DNA of 64,000 bases from Acheta domesticus (lineage: Eukaryota > Arthropoda > Insecta > Orthoptera > Gryllidae), in contig JAHLJT010009436.1 in the NCBI GenBank assembly GCA_031308135.1, positions 220,549,286 to 220,613,285 on the forward strand, written 5' to 3'. A program made the translations under genes and the position numbers. This document shows, piece after piece, positions 11,080 to 21,830 of the stretch (position 1 is the first letter of the stretch; each line of letters starts with the position of its first letter). The notes beneath the pieces were generated by a model, which had not been told where the DNA came from, did no database searches, and was given only the letters and a program-made list of their open reading frames with translations.

Positions 11080-13366
11080 TTACAATTCAAAAACTGGCAC
11101 TTTTTGTTTAAATTTGTAGAAAATTCTTTCCCCAATTACTTTGAGGCATGGGATAGGCAATATGCCTACAATCTGAGTGTATTCTATTGACGCAACTTTA
11201 TTTTCAATTAATTGAAAGATTTTTCTTGAGTTGTCCACGCATCTACATTCCAATACCATTATTTCTTCATCTTTATGAACATTTACTCCTTTCTGAACGC
11301 GGCATACATGGCTGAATGTAGAAGCGTTCCTCTTTCCTCCTTTAAAATGAACCAAAACAAAGTCTCCTTCCTTTATATTTTCGACAGCTCTCTCTTCCAC
11401 GTGAATTTCTTCTTCCTCCTCCTCTTCGACCCAGTCACTGTCGCCACTCTCAGCCAATGAAATATTGCCACTTTCGTCACTTTCATTGTCAGACACAGTT
11501 TCGACCACTTTTCTAATTTTACTTTTCGTCTTCTTGCGAGGTGCTTCAATGTTCATTATTTCCTTCAGTTTTTGAGACGAGTGGTTTTTGATTTTCATTT
11601 TTGGGTCGACCTCTCTGATTTCGGCCTTTCTTTGTATTTGATTTCTCTTCAGCTTCTTTAAGCCTTTCAAAAACAATTTCAGTCGTCAGCACTTCTCCAT
11701 ACGTGAATTGCTTAAGTCTAGGTACTGACTTTTTCTTTGCCATTTCATGATTGGGTAGATCAAATAGAGAGCTTAAACTTTTAGAAATATCACAATCGGT
11801 AGATTGACCTTTCGTCAGTTTTGTTGCTGCTGCTGCTGCTACATGTGTCAATGCGTCTGGTTGACTACTTGTTGAAGGCTTGGAAGAGACGCTCAAATTA
11901 ACATTTTCCCGTCCAGTTAATGCATGAGTTAAGGATTGAAAAATTTTAACAATTGAATGCTTTACGGGGCTACCCATTTCAGGAATTTGCATTCTAGCGA
12001 CTGGATCTGTTTCATAAATCGACGAATCATTAATTTCATCCTCGCGATTTTCCGTAGTGCTGGTTTCAATGACATCGGTTGTGTTTACTTCCGGCAATGA
12101 CTGGTACCTTGCCGTCTTTTCTTCATAGTACTTTTCAAGATCTTCCTTGCTAAATTCGTCAACTGGAAATTTAGAAGAATCAACTGGAAAAACGCCCGTG
12201 GACATAAATCCTGATATTATATTTTCTTGCGTAAGTGTCTCATTCCACACCTCCGCAAGTAGAGAAGCGAATGTGTTCTTGGGAAGCCTTCCTGTACCTA
12301 TTCCCAACTGACTTTTTCCAAAGGCCACCAATTTTTTGTCCCAAGCTGTTTTCACTGGCCCGAAGACATATTTATCTAAAGGCTGAAGCTTGTCAGTCAA
12401 GTGACTCGGAAATTTAATAATTTTAATATTATTTTCCATTGCAAGTTCTACAATTCTCATACTAATATGGGAAAAATGGCCATCGTACATAAGAAGGGCA
12501 CTTTTATTTTGTTCAGCCTTAAGTCTAAGATTGTTCACGTGTGCTATAAAACAATCTTTGAACCAGTGGAAGAAGTGTGGTTCCTCCATCCAACCGTTTG
12601 TTGAGGCGGCATAAAGCGTCCCAGGATAGCATTCTGAGGAGGTCCACCTTGCCTGCACTGCTGCGCCTTTGAAAACTATAAAAGGTGGAAGTTTGTTTCC
12701 ATCTGCAGAAACGCAGGCCAGTACAGTAACAGATTCTCGCCCTCATCCTCCTGATATTCGACTGAGAGCTTTCCCTTTTTCGCCAATTGCACGGAGTCTG
12801 CTGGGATCAAGATTAAAACCAGTCTCATCCGCATTGAAGACAAATGCTCCATCGGATATATCACCTTCTTCCAAAGTTTTCTTTAGTATATCATAAAAAT
12901 CGTATACTACATCTGGTTTTCTGGCATTTTTCCTGGATTTCTGGAGGGGCTCTGGCTTTTTTAAAGATAGCTCGGGGTGCCTCCTCATAAAGGAATAATA
13001 CCAATCATTTCCAGGAACACCGTTTTTAAATTTAGTTTTAAGATTATTCAGTTTAACATACTGTCCCACTAGTTTCAAGAGTTCTTCTTTACTACAGGGA
13101 TATCCCATTTTCGCCCGTTGTTTTAAGCATTCCACGATATCTCTCTCCACATCTGGGCCCAAGGTAGCTCTGACACCTTGTCCCACCCGCTCCATCGTGC
13201 TTCTTCGACCTTTCACCCTGTTGTAAATTACTGACACGGGCACCTTGTACGCAGAACTTGCTTGACGATATGTCATTTTCTTACATTGCACTTCGTGAAC
13301 CGCCAATCTAAGATGTTCGATGTCGTAAGGAAGTTCCGGCTTCTTTTTCTTGTAATTTCGAGGCAT
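11080..13366 (-). pseudogene. pogo/Tigger-family transposase, two lesions
   Basis: Starts at ATG 13366 (MPRNYKKKKPEL). Residues about 20-60 form a psq/CENP-B-type helix-turn-helix (MTYRQASSAYKVPVSVIYNR). About 70-150 is the second CENP-B-type HTH, ending in NDWYYSFMRRHPELSL. The catalytic triad is visible as FVFNADETGFN, LLMYDGHFSH and LQPLDKYVFGP. An in-frame TGA at 12743-12745 interrupts the frame at codon 208, and translation would resume in the same frame immediately after. Near 11550-11676 a frameshift leads into a C-terminal region with an acidic run (about 11400-11430). The gene is otherwise well preserved, suggesting fairly recent inactivation. Confidence 0.9.
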
Positions 13367-13436
13367 TGTTAGCTAAAACAAATAATAATTCTGAAGAAAC
13401 GGTTTTATTTTCACTCAATTAATAATCACGTAAAAT

Positions 13437-13505
13437 GTTTACATTTACCCCAATATCATGTTTACATTTACCCCATAATTACAAAACACTGGGGTAAAAG
13501 TAAAC
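13437..13505. repeat. right subterminal repeats of the pogo element
   Basis: GTTTACATTTACCCC at 13437-13451 and 13460-13474, and GGGGTAAAAGTAAAC at 13491-13505. They mirror the left set and lie between the transposase start (13366) and the right terminus, so they could also sit in its promoter. Confidence 0.8.
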
Positions 13506-13845
13506 ACTGCGATGGAACAAGAAACATTAACCTAATCATGCAATGATTTGAATAAATTGCTGTTTAAACTTAATATTTACCAATTATGTTATCACAAAAA
13601 AGCCACTAATAAGAATAATTGGGATATAAACTTACCACGAATAGTCTGCAGATCCGTGTGACACTTTCAAAGACACCAGTTTAGAAAATAACCTCAATGC
13701 ACCCTTACCGCGCTAGAGAGAATAAACAAAGAACATGGCTGCTCCGCGTAGGAAACAAATGAACGCGATGACACCATTCAGAAAGTAATTGCTCGACTGC
13801 AGGCGGAAAAAAAGGAAGTGTTTACATTTACCCCACTTGACCCTA

Positions 13846-13972
13846 TTCTCGGAAGTATATATGGAAACCGGGTGATACGTTATAATGTTTAGAAATAAAG
13901 TAAAGCGTACGTTTGTTTTACACGATGTTCTAATTCCTTGTGTGATCGAAGCATTACTTTTGCTTGAAATGT
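13846..13972 (-). pseudogene. LINE coding segment between the two DNA transposons
   Basis: A 127-bp remnant of the CR1/L2-like LINE. On the minus strand it reads ISSKSNASITQGIRTSCKTN and, after a frame change, IYFREYKRILRKV runs on into the piece beyond the pogo element. It ties the endonuclease half to the RT half. Confidence 0.75.
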
Positions 13973-13992
13973 TTAACCCTTTGCGGTCCTCT

Positions 13993-14009
13993 GTCCCGTG
14001 TGGCGGGAC
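13993..14009. repeat. left GTCCCG-N5-CGGGAC hairpin
   Basis: Perfect 6-bp stem with a 5-nt spacer, 16 bp inside the left terminus of the piggyBac-type element. Matched by two copies at the other end. Confidence 0.85.
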
Positions 14010-14478
14010 ACAGCGTTTTCCTCGTTGCAGACCCTTTAAATCCCCAGGGAGCTGGTTGCATTGGTCCGACTTGCCGCGGCGTAAGAAACTGTATTCAGGT
14101 TTCAAATTATTTTTCGTATTATTACAAACAAAAAATTTTAATTTATTTGCCTAATTCATAATACATAATTTTGTAACTTAATGTTTGATGCAGAGAGCTT
14201 CACCTCATTATCAATTACGCCTGTGTATTGCATTGTATGAACAAAGTCCGAGTTATCATTACTGTCATTTTCTTCACACTCTTCGGAATATCTCGAGAAA
14301 ATGTTTTCAAATTCTTACTTTCCTGAAGATTGTTAACTCTGAGAATTGTTTACCGATTCACACAATTTAAGCTTCGACAGTCTCGAACACTTACTTCTCG
14401 ATGTCAACATAAGTTCAACTGCAACCTCGTAAGCAATCTGATTTTAAACAACATAAAATGGGCAAAGTCTGTCTACAA

Positions 14479-15745
14479 CAGGGCCGCTCAAGCAGAGCAA
14501 ATCGGCAGCGCGGAGCCGTGTTGTCAGCCGAGAGCGGGACACCGGAGCCCGAGCGTTGCGCGCCTTGCGATAACCTCTGATACAGTGTCCCAGTCGCGGA
14601 AACATGGAAGTCGACGCGAGCACTTCACAGACCAGTTCATCTACATCGACAATTTTCAGTGCATTATAGGAAGAAAAGTATCTTTTCGCCGACTACGGCA
14701 GCTATGCCAAATGTTTGGTTTACATAAAGGCTTCAATCACGTGAAGAAGTTTAATTTGCCACGACATTATACATTTAATCATGCTGATGAAAATGAAAAA
14801 CACGCGAAAACGAAAAGGAAGTTTTCAGTGTTCTGAAAAACGACTCACTAGAAGTAAGTTTTGGGTGTATTTTGATGTTCCCATGTTGTTTTGACTGTAA
14901 AATAACACTATACAAATGAGTTTAATTTTATTGCATACCGATACAACGTGAGCATTTAGGAAAAGAATTTCCCAGAAAACCCTTTTCCAAAACTGCATCG
15001 GAGTGCTGCTCGATTGTTAAGAACGTTTGGATCAACATACACCTGTGAGCAATTTTTTGCTAGTTTGAAAATTTGTAAATCTCGAATGAGAAGTACAATT
15101 ACAGATCACAATCTGAAATGCATGTTACGGCTCAATAGCACCATGTCATCTCTTCCAAATATAGAAAATATATTGCGAGAAAAAACACTTAGAAGGTGTA
15201 ATAAGAGTATTTGAATGAAGAGATTTTGCAATCATCTTCATTTTTTAATTTTAATTTTCTTTATTTTTAGTATTTTTAATACTAGTTTATTTAATAACAT
15301 TTTTTGTGCAACCTTTATAATACTTTTCATATTCAACAGCATGATAAACTGTGTAATGTCACCGCTATTAAATTTCTTTATGTTATTGAGCACGTTTTTT
15401 GCAACTAAACATTTGGCATTGCAGGCGCAATCTGCAAAATGATACTTTTCTTTCCATGCTGCATTGCAATTTGTTTTTAAATTTCCAAATTACACTAATG
15501 TGTTTGTGTCTAGTAACTGTTCCAATAAATTTTACAAAAGTATTTTACTGTTTTTTATGTCGTAATATCCTTTCCCAGAGCAGTGAGACGTTTTCATTCC
15601 GAACAACGGAAAATACTCCGCAGACGCGACCCACTGTTCCACATGCCGCCGATCGATATTTGATGACGTCATTTGCTCTTTCTGCGGCGAAAGAGGAGAG
15701 AGCAACCGGCCGGTCCTCCTCGGAGCAAATGGTTGAGCGGCCCTG
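14479..15745 (+). mobile_element. hAT-type DNA transposon, internally deleted
   Basis: Begins CAGGGCCGCTCAA and ends with the inverse TTGAGCGGCCCTG. GTCTACAA flanks it on both sides (14471-14478 and 15746-15753), an exact 8-bp target duplication as expected for hAT. It keeps the 3' end of its transposase gene. It lies inside the piggyBac-type element, so it inserted last. Confidence 0.95.
14960..15214 (+). pseudogene. hAT transposase C-terminal dimerisation region
   Basis: Open frame following an acceptor-like AG at 14958-14959. It reads NPFPKLHRSAARLLRTFGST, then YTCEQFFASLKICKSRMRST, then TDHNLKCMLRL and stops at 15214. This is the C-terminal part of GTF2IRD2/Buster-like hAT transposases, including the dimerisation block. 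A donor-like AG/GTAAGT lies near 14853. The DDE core is missing, so the copy is non-autonomous. Confidence 0.75.
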
Positions 15746-15849
15746 GTCTACAATGAAGAAAAATACTGCCTAATCTCTTCTGAAGATAATTAGTTGTACA
15801 GGAAACAGGTGCCATTTACCTGAGTGAAATAATACAGAGTTAAATATAG

Positions 15850-15910
15850 GTCCCGCCCCACGGGACAAAGGACCAGAACCAGGAAAAAGGAAAGTCCCGT
15901 GACGCGGGAC
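15850..15910. repeat. right pair of GTCCCG-N5-CGGGAC hairpins
   Basis: Copies at 15850-15866 and 15894-15910, each with a perfect 6-bp stem and 5-nt spacer. Likely subterminal recognition sites of the piggyBac family. Confidence 0.85.
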
Positions 15911-15963
15911 ATCGGACCGCCAGACGAAGAAGACGGAAAAGTGAAAGGACCGCAAAGGGTTAA

Positions 15964-16830
15964 TTTTCTCTTTTTAAGAGGAAAGCACGCGTCAAAATGA
16001 ATGGAAAGCTTGGAGAAAAATAAATTATATTTTTCATTTGCGTCAACAGCGTTATAAACTGCGTCCCATGATTCCTTCATCAAGTAGTCCGTAAATAATT
16101 TTATATTAACTTTAGTGAATGCTCTGCACATGCGTGTATTATTTATTGTGTCAGTGTTTGTGTTCTTAGTACTTGTAAGAATTTGTGCATCGTGGTCACT
16201 GTAACCTAGATTATTCGTTATTATTTCATATGTAGTTGTGGTTTTGTTAATTATAATTTGATCTAATGCTTTTTGTGATTTAAGCGTAATCCGTGTAGGT
16301 ACATTCACTGTAATATCTAAATTAAAAGAATGAAGTAAATTGAGAAACTGCTCTTTTTCGTGGGATTCGCTCAGAAAATCAATATTGAAATCTCCACATA
16401 CAACAATGGATTTAAAAGAGAGTTTACTAATTTTGTTCAGAATTATCTCTAGATTTTCCAAGAAAGTGAAATAATCTGAAGCTCGCTTTGTTAGAGGTCT
16501 GTAAATGCAAAGTAAGATAATTTTGAGCGTAGTAAGATGTACTACTGTTGTTTCAAAAACTTTTTCAACTGCATATAAATTGAATTCTGACAAGAAGGTA
16601 GAATCAATATAATTTCTTATGTAAATACATGAACCTCCGTAAGCAGGGCCCTTATTTGATTCCCTCGCTCTACAATACGATCCTGCAAGGTAAAAGCTAG
16701 GAATTTGGAGTGTGTTTATATCATTTTGAGACAACCAATGTTCTGTAAAGCAAAATACATCTATTTGTCTTAGATCATTATGGAGATATGAGGCAGTTCG
16801 AACTGATGAATTAACATTAATTTACATTCC
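15964..16830 (-). pseudogene. CR1/L2-like LINE apurinic endonuclease domain
   Basis: Runs from SSVRTASYLHNDLRQIDVFC and FTEHWLSQNDINTL through YGGSCIYIRN, IYRPLTKRASDYF, VVCGDFNIDFL and NNLGYSDHDAQIL to HFDACFPLKKRKL at the TTAA junction. TEHW, GDFNID and SDHD are the metal-binding and catalytic landmarks of the APE-type endonuclease of CR1/L2/jockey LINEs. Open for about 250 codons. Its N-terminal end is cut at about 16830. Conserved enough that the family was probably recently active. Confidence 0.9.
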
Positions 16831-17574
16831 ACTCACTTTAACTCCAGTTTGATTTCTCAGTTGACGGAGGCCTGGGCTGACGGACGGAAGATTTAAAAAA
16901 ATCACTATTTCCATATCAGAGGACCTCAAAATGTGTATTTCCCCATTCACACATATACACATACGTTTCCGAGAAAGTTCCGTATACACATACGTTTACG
17001 AGAAAGTAAAAAGAGGCGTAAAAAGGGTATAGGAGAAACATTTCCACTTTTCAGCTCTCTCGGAAGGAAAGCTCGCCATACTAGATGTTAAGCAGCAAAG
17101 AACAACTGCCAACTGTTTTTCATTACATGTCTGTAAATTGATTGATTTTCTCTTTCCTATTATATTTTTATTATAGATCATTATTTTCCATTTTATAAAT
17201 TATGTCAATTCTACTGGGTTCGAAATCATATGAGTTGGACAATTTTGAAAATCATTGAGTTTGATAGTGCTCTTGTTATTAAAGTATGAGGACACACATT
17301 TATATCTTGCTAGGTTGTGAACTTAAGTCAACTTTTTCTAACTTTGAACCAGTAAACTACATGAAGTACGTGAGCTATTATTACTTTTACTGGATCAGTT
17401 TTATGTGCTGTAATTGATCAAAGTGACAGAAATGGTATTGGTGAATGAAAAATATTTAAATTATAATTAAAGTTTTAAATTATTTTCTCACTTCTCGAGT
17501 TACATACCCTAAGCCAAAACTCAGGCTACGCCACTGTTTGGAACATAGTTACGAGTAACAGAATTTAACAAGTA
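16831..17574. other. unassigned, with a terminal-repeat-like piece
   Basis: No gene recognised. 16957-17011 carries two direct copies of the motif CACATACGTTT-CCGAGAAAGT or a close variant, the second followed by GAGAAAGTAAAAAG. This resembles the right end of the element at 38976-40120, so it may be a short relic of that family. Confidence 0.4.
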
Positions 17575-17775
17575 TTGCGAAATGAAGACGATCGTCGCGC
17601 CTGTACAGTGCGCTCTTGTGCGCAGCCGCTGCGGCCGCGCGGGCGGGCGGGCGGCGTGCCCTGCGTGACCTGGTGCTCACGAATCGGTGCCTTTCGGGGC
17701 CACACGTGCGCCTGCCACAGAGCCCCCAGTGTCCGCTCCGCACTCGCCATGCCCTACGTTGCGACGACCGACCAC
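17575..17775. other. CpG-rich patch
   Basis: Dense CpG with GCGGGCGGGCGG runs. Long frames on both strands overlap here but none shows a domain. Possible promoter or GC-rich repeat remnant. Confidence 0.4.
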
Positions 17776-17849
17776 GGACCAGGGGATCTTCTCGGGAGGC
17801 GTGGCACAGCGATCAGTGTTCATCCTCGGAGGGTCACACGATGGCAAAT

Positions 17850-18075
17850 AAAACAGGAAGGGGATGGGAAAGAAAGGAATGGAGAGGAGAGAAAGGAGGA
17901 AAAGTGAGGAGAGAGGAGATAGAAAGACAGGCCAAACGGATATTACAGAGAAGAAAGAAAGAGAGAACAGAGAGAGGGTAATAAAGAGAAAAGGGAGGCG
18001 AAAAGACTCAAGAAAGGGGAAAAGAAACTTTGAAGAAGCGATAAAAGACAAAGTGAGTAAAGAAAGTAAAGGCAA
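17850..18075. repeat. purine-rich (GA) low-complexity tract
   Basis: Over 200 bp of almost pure A/G on the plus strand (GAAAGG, GAGAGG, AAGAAAG motifs). Frames opened by it are compositional artefacts. Confidence 0.85.
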
Positions 18076-19029
18076 CCTTTAGAGACGCACAATAACTGAG
18101 AAGGGAGAGAAGTAACATTAAAAATAATGGACTTTGTGATTTAAGATAGGCGAAAGTTTTTCTTGGGAGTCTCGACTGGATTGTTTGTTGAGGGTGGTCT
18201 AATCGTGCTAATTGCTGAGTCATAAAATATGTTTTCAGCAAATCATTCTGAATGTCTTAAACTACAAAATAAAACTTAAACAAGAAATAACACTTGATTT
18301 ACAAGACATTGGCAAATCTGTACTTGCGGGGATCTACCTGGTTACAAAAAATACATTGTTAAAAAAAATCGGGAAACAGGTTTCATCTCAGAGAGGACTG
18401 TAATAAACACCAAAATTCGTTAGAGATTCCGCTTTGTCCGCATCTCCACAAAGGATTCGAATCATGGGCGGAATCTAATGGACGAAAAAGTAACACAGCC
18501 CACTGGTTTAAGGATAGATACACAGGATGCGAGGATGTCCGACTTAATCGTATTGCCATACCACGATCACGGAGCACACACAATTTGAGGCCACTGCCTT
18601 ACTTCCCACGCTCGAAGCTCTGCGCATACGCAAACTCCAACATTACGATAGTTGCGAGTATATCTGAAAGCGATCCACCACCAGAATCGAGTACAATCTC
18701 GTCACTCGTATCGTGTATCATACGAGTCATTTGATGACAATGAACAGAATTTGTTTCCAACTGTAGAGGCAAAGTTTGCAGTTCACTCCATATTCCCATG
18801 ATGCAACATCATGTTATACACAGTTGCAAGCTCTAGATACATAAATGCCAAACAAAAGAATGTTAACTTCACGTTGGCAGCACACTCTGCTGACACTGCA
18901 TCGACACTATTTCCATCTTTTGGAGTCTTAATATTAGTGTAGAAGAACCGTGCAAAAAAAGCTCTGTACATTTCATACGATACGGACAAGTCACGTTGTT
19001 GCCTTCACGACGCATCATGTTTTTGGGGC
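18076..19029. other. no gene recognised
   Basis: Mixed-composition DNA. A minus-strand frame at 18599-18799 has normal composition (DEIVLDSGGGSLSDILATIV) but no family I know. No splice or promoter context supports it. Confidence 0.3.
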
Positions 19030-19225
19030 AAGCGCCGTACAAAACCTCGCATGCACGGGCCGCCCGGCACCGCCCACTACTGCGTTGCGTAACCCGGTCG
19101 CTATCAGGCGGCCTTGGCGTTGCGTCACGCCCCCTCCCGCGCCAGCAACCTCGCGAGAGGCCTCTTCGTCGCCCCAGCCAGGGCCCGCGCGGCGTGCGCG
19201 CGCGTTGCGCACACGCGTGACAGAC
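19030..19225. other. CpG-rich patch
   Basis: Short, very CpG-dense segment with overlapping frames in several registers and no domain. Comparable to 17575-17775 and 45150-45300. Confidence 0.4.
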
Positions 19226-19305
19226 GGGAGAAGCTTGGTGTCACTCCTTATCATTTATATGTAGCAGGCTCCCCCTTTCAAATCTGCAAATATTCATGAT
19301 TTTTT

Positions 19306-19556
19306 AACCCGTGGTCCGCTAATATTAAATTTTTAAAGATAAACATTTATACGATAATGATCAGATAATAATCGTTTCAAAAACTAAATAGCACCTGGTT
19401 AATACATCAAAATCTGCCATTTGGATCTCCAAATTTATAATTTGAAAACCCGCTGTCCGCTAATATTAAATTTTTAAAGATAAACATTTATACAGTGATG
19501 GTCAGTTAATAATCTCTACAAAAAATAAATAGCACCAAGATAATGTATCAAAGCTG
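19306..19556. repeat. 141-bp tandem duplication
   Basis: AACCCG, then GTCCGCTAATATTAAATTTT, begins at 19306 and again at 19447, a period of 141 bp. The second copy tracks the first through TAAATAGCACC and on to about 19556 with moderate divergence. Looks like a satellite dimer or an old tandem duplication. Confidence 0.8.
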
Positions 19557-20412
19557 TAAATAATATAATACTATAGTATTAAAGCACATATGATGGTTTT
19601 GTTATATTTAATCCTTAAAGATAGCTAAATTGTTGACCACATATTAGTATAATTGACATTAAATAACTGAAGTTTAATTGTCACAAGTTTTGTCATTTGT
19701 TCTGTTTGTTTCAAATAGGCATTTGGATTTTTAGTTATATTAAAAAATGGAAATGACCAGATATTTTTGCGATTCATCAAAATTTTTTGGTCAACAACTA
19801 CGAAAATTCACGGTACATCGGTCGCGTACATGTCGAAGCTTTCAGAGAAGCACTGGAGAAAGCAGTCTTTATCAATCGGAAACGGATAGCAACAGGAATA
19901 AGATTAAGAGATCAAAAAGAAAAGAGTCACGCCAGAAAAAATCAACAAGAAAGCAAAATCCTATCGCTGAGAACTGAGTTTTTAAAAGAAATCGGAAAAC
20001 CCATAATGGACTTGGAAAGAACGTGAAATGGCTTCGGATTCGTAGGCTTTCAGTTTTTAATAGTTTCATGTAATCACTTGCTGTTTCCTGCTGTTCTGAG
20101 ATATGATTTTCCTCTATTGTGATATTTTTTCTGGCCTTCCGCGGTTTTTGTTTCCTCCTCATGTCATCAAATTTTTTCCGCTTAAGCTTCCTGGTTATCT
20201 ATTTCCGATTGATGAACGCTGCGCCTTCCTCCATTGCTTCTCGGTATGCATTGGCACGAATGTCAACGATGTACCAAATTTCTTCGTAGTCATTGACTAG
20301 GTTAGCCTTTGTTCACGTATAGCTGCATACAACATATTATTCGTTAGCAAAATCAGGACATACCATATTTCCTTAATCGTTTTTCTATAAACCTGCAGAC
20401 CTGTAATACATA
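19557..20412. other. no gene recognised
   Basis: AT-rich. A basic, lysine-rich 79-codon plus-strand frame (19787-20026) is present, without a known domain. Its function, if any, is unknown. Confidence 0.3.
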
Positions 20413-20854
20413 TCGGGTGGTTAAAATAAACTTTCCCTAATTTACGTCTCTCTTTACATAATGAAAGGTCACACTTTCGGGAAACGCAATGTGTACAACG
20501 TCAAGGACATGAAGGGAAATGGTGAATAATCATTTCTACTTTTGATGTGTTGCTGATGGTACAAAATCTTTGGTTTCTGTAGGACATAGGATCCGTCGTA
20601 CACCAAATCGTATTCGAAGCGCAACAGACCAGAATAGTTGTATCACATTGTCGCTCGGCATGCACATGGGTATGCCTGATATCTTTATTGATATGCTTTC
20701 TCTTAAGGGGAATAATGTGAACCGTAAATCCGTGACGCCAGGAAATCTTTTGACCTATAATCTGGACATTATTCTTCCTGAGATTTATATTCTCAGTATA
20801 AATATTTTTCCGTCTAGATAGGGTATAAAGGAAAGTATAATTATAGCCACCCGG
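20413..20854. mobile_element. mariner-like MITE (442 bp)
   Basis: Left end TCGGGTGGTTAAAATAAACT and right end (inverted) CCGGGTGGCTATAATTATAC share most positions over about 25 bp, including the following TTTCC. TA flanks both sides (20411-20412 and 20855-20856), compatible with a Tc1/mariner-type duplication. No transposase is left. Confidence 0.65.
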
Positions 20855-21589
20855 TACTTAGTTACTATACAGAATGCCTAATGATACGAACAGCTAGTGC
20901 GCAGTTTAGTGTTTGGTTGACTTTCCATGGCATTGGTAGATCATGAAACTCACTCTCTGGGATGAACTCATGCGTCACGAGGAAAGCCTTTCTGCTTCCA
21001 TGACCCACACTGAACTGTCGGAGATTTTGTGACCACTGGAAGGAGTCTCCTTTAACACTCACGTGTATAGTCCTTGCACAAATCAATGTTCGTCACGTAC
21101 TAACGCGAAAATATCCACAGAGCCTTCCAAAGAATTCATATCACAAAACTGATAACGTGCAGTGAATCATTCCTCGTGTTCTCGCCGACTAATCGGTCGG
21201 AGAACTCATTGATATCGATATTTCTTAATGCAGTTAATATCAATACTATTTTCATTCATTTACATTTTAATAAAATGATAACATTCTCGACCAATATGTA
21301 GTGAGTTTATACAGAGTTTATTTAAGAGTGTAATTGCAACAAAACGTGGGACGGACTTATGAGGCGAAGGGCATCAACTGATGTCACTGCAGTGCCTCTG
21401 ATCGGGAGGTCGGAGGGTTCGTGTCCCGACAGTGCCAGATTTTCGACACTTTAACACTTTCGACACCAGTACCTTAACAAAAGGGCCACGGACAACGCGC
21501 AATCTTTCCTTCCTGATTAATTGAAAGTTAGCAATTCCGGACACGTCAACTACTAAGATCATTAGACCCGAACGTTTAGTGCATGTTCA
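20855..21589. other. no gene recognised
   Basis: No coding or repeat structure I can name. A GGTTCGTGTCCCGA pol III B-box-like match occurs near 21416 but has no partner A box. Confidence 0.3.
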
Positions 21590-21830
21590 TTTGCTTGGGA
21601 GGTGGCGGTGATCTTGCCCTGCTGGATGGCGAGATCCGGCGCTAGAGAGGTTTTCCCCAACCAGGTATATCTCACCAGCCGGGAAAAGCTCCCGGCATGT
21701 GTGGTAGTGTAGTGAATGTAAGTGTAATGTAGTGTGTGTAATATAGTATAGTGAATGTAGTGTGTGTAAGTGGGGGTGAGGATGGCACAAGGAATGCGAT
21801 GGAAAGATCGCTCGTGGTGGCTGCGCTTCA
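21590..21830 (-). repeat. SINE-like dispersed repeat, copy 1
   Basis: Read on the minus strand it contains a CCTTGTGCCATCCTCAC-like start, a low-complexity ACTTACACACACTACATT stretch, then CCGGGAGCTTTTCCCGGCTG and GGGGAAAACCTC. Related copies lie at 57720-57960 and 60490-60730 on the plus strand. Confidence 0.55.

Larger units (their letters stand above)
10632..13843 (-). mobile_element. pogo/Tigger-type DNA transposon, complete ends
   Basis: 3212 bp bounded by perfect 24-bp terminal inverted repeats that begin GGGTCAAGTGGGG and end GTAAAC. TA dinucleotides on both sides (10630-10631 and 13844-13845) are the expected target duplication of Tc1/mariner-pogo elements. It encodes one transposase on the minus strand with CENP-B-type DNA-binding and DDD catalytic domains. 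The element is intact in outline but the gene carries a stop and a frameshift. It sits inside the LINE reverse transcriptase frame. Confidence 0.95.
13977..15959. mobile_element. piggyBac-type element, internally deleted
   Basis: Starts CCCTTTGCGGTCCT and ends with its exact inverse, flanked by TTAA at 13973-13976 and 15960-15963, the piggyBac target duplication. Each end carries 17-bp hairpins of the form GTCCCG-N5-CGGGAC. The interior left of the hAT insert reads, on the minus strand, an acidic stretch (SEECEENDSNDNSD) like a piggyBac transposase N-terminus. No catalytic domain remains. Its excision would restore the LINE frame with one TTAA. Confidence 0.9.
6930..16830 (-). mobile_element. 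CR1/L2-like LINE broken by nested insertions
   Basis: One minus-strand LINE of roughly 2.9 kb can be read through this interval once the later insertions are set aside. In order: endonuclease (16830-15964), a short join (13972-13846), the reverse transcriptase (10629-9246) and its C-terminal region (7433-6967). The gaps hold a piggyBac-type element with a hAT element inside it, a pogo element, and a 1.8-kb unidentified insert. At the piggyBac site the LINE frame resumes in phase across a single TTAA, and at the pogo site across a single TA. That shows these pieces once formed one element. Confidence 0.8.

Noticed and set aside
17549..18075. Several 100-130-codon frames on both strands
   Set aside because: Explained by the CpG-rich patch and the purine tract; no domain.
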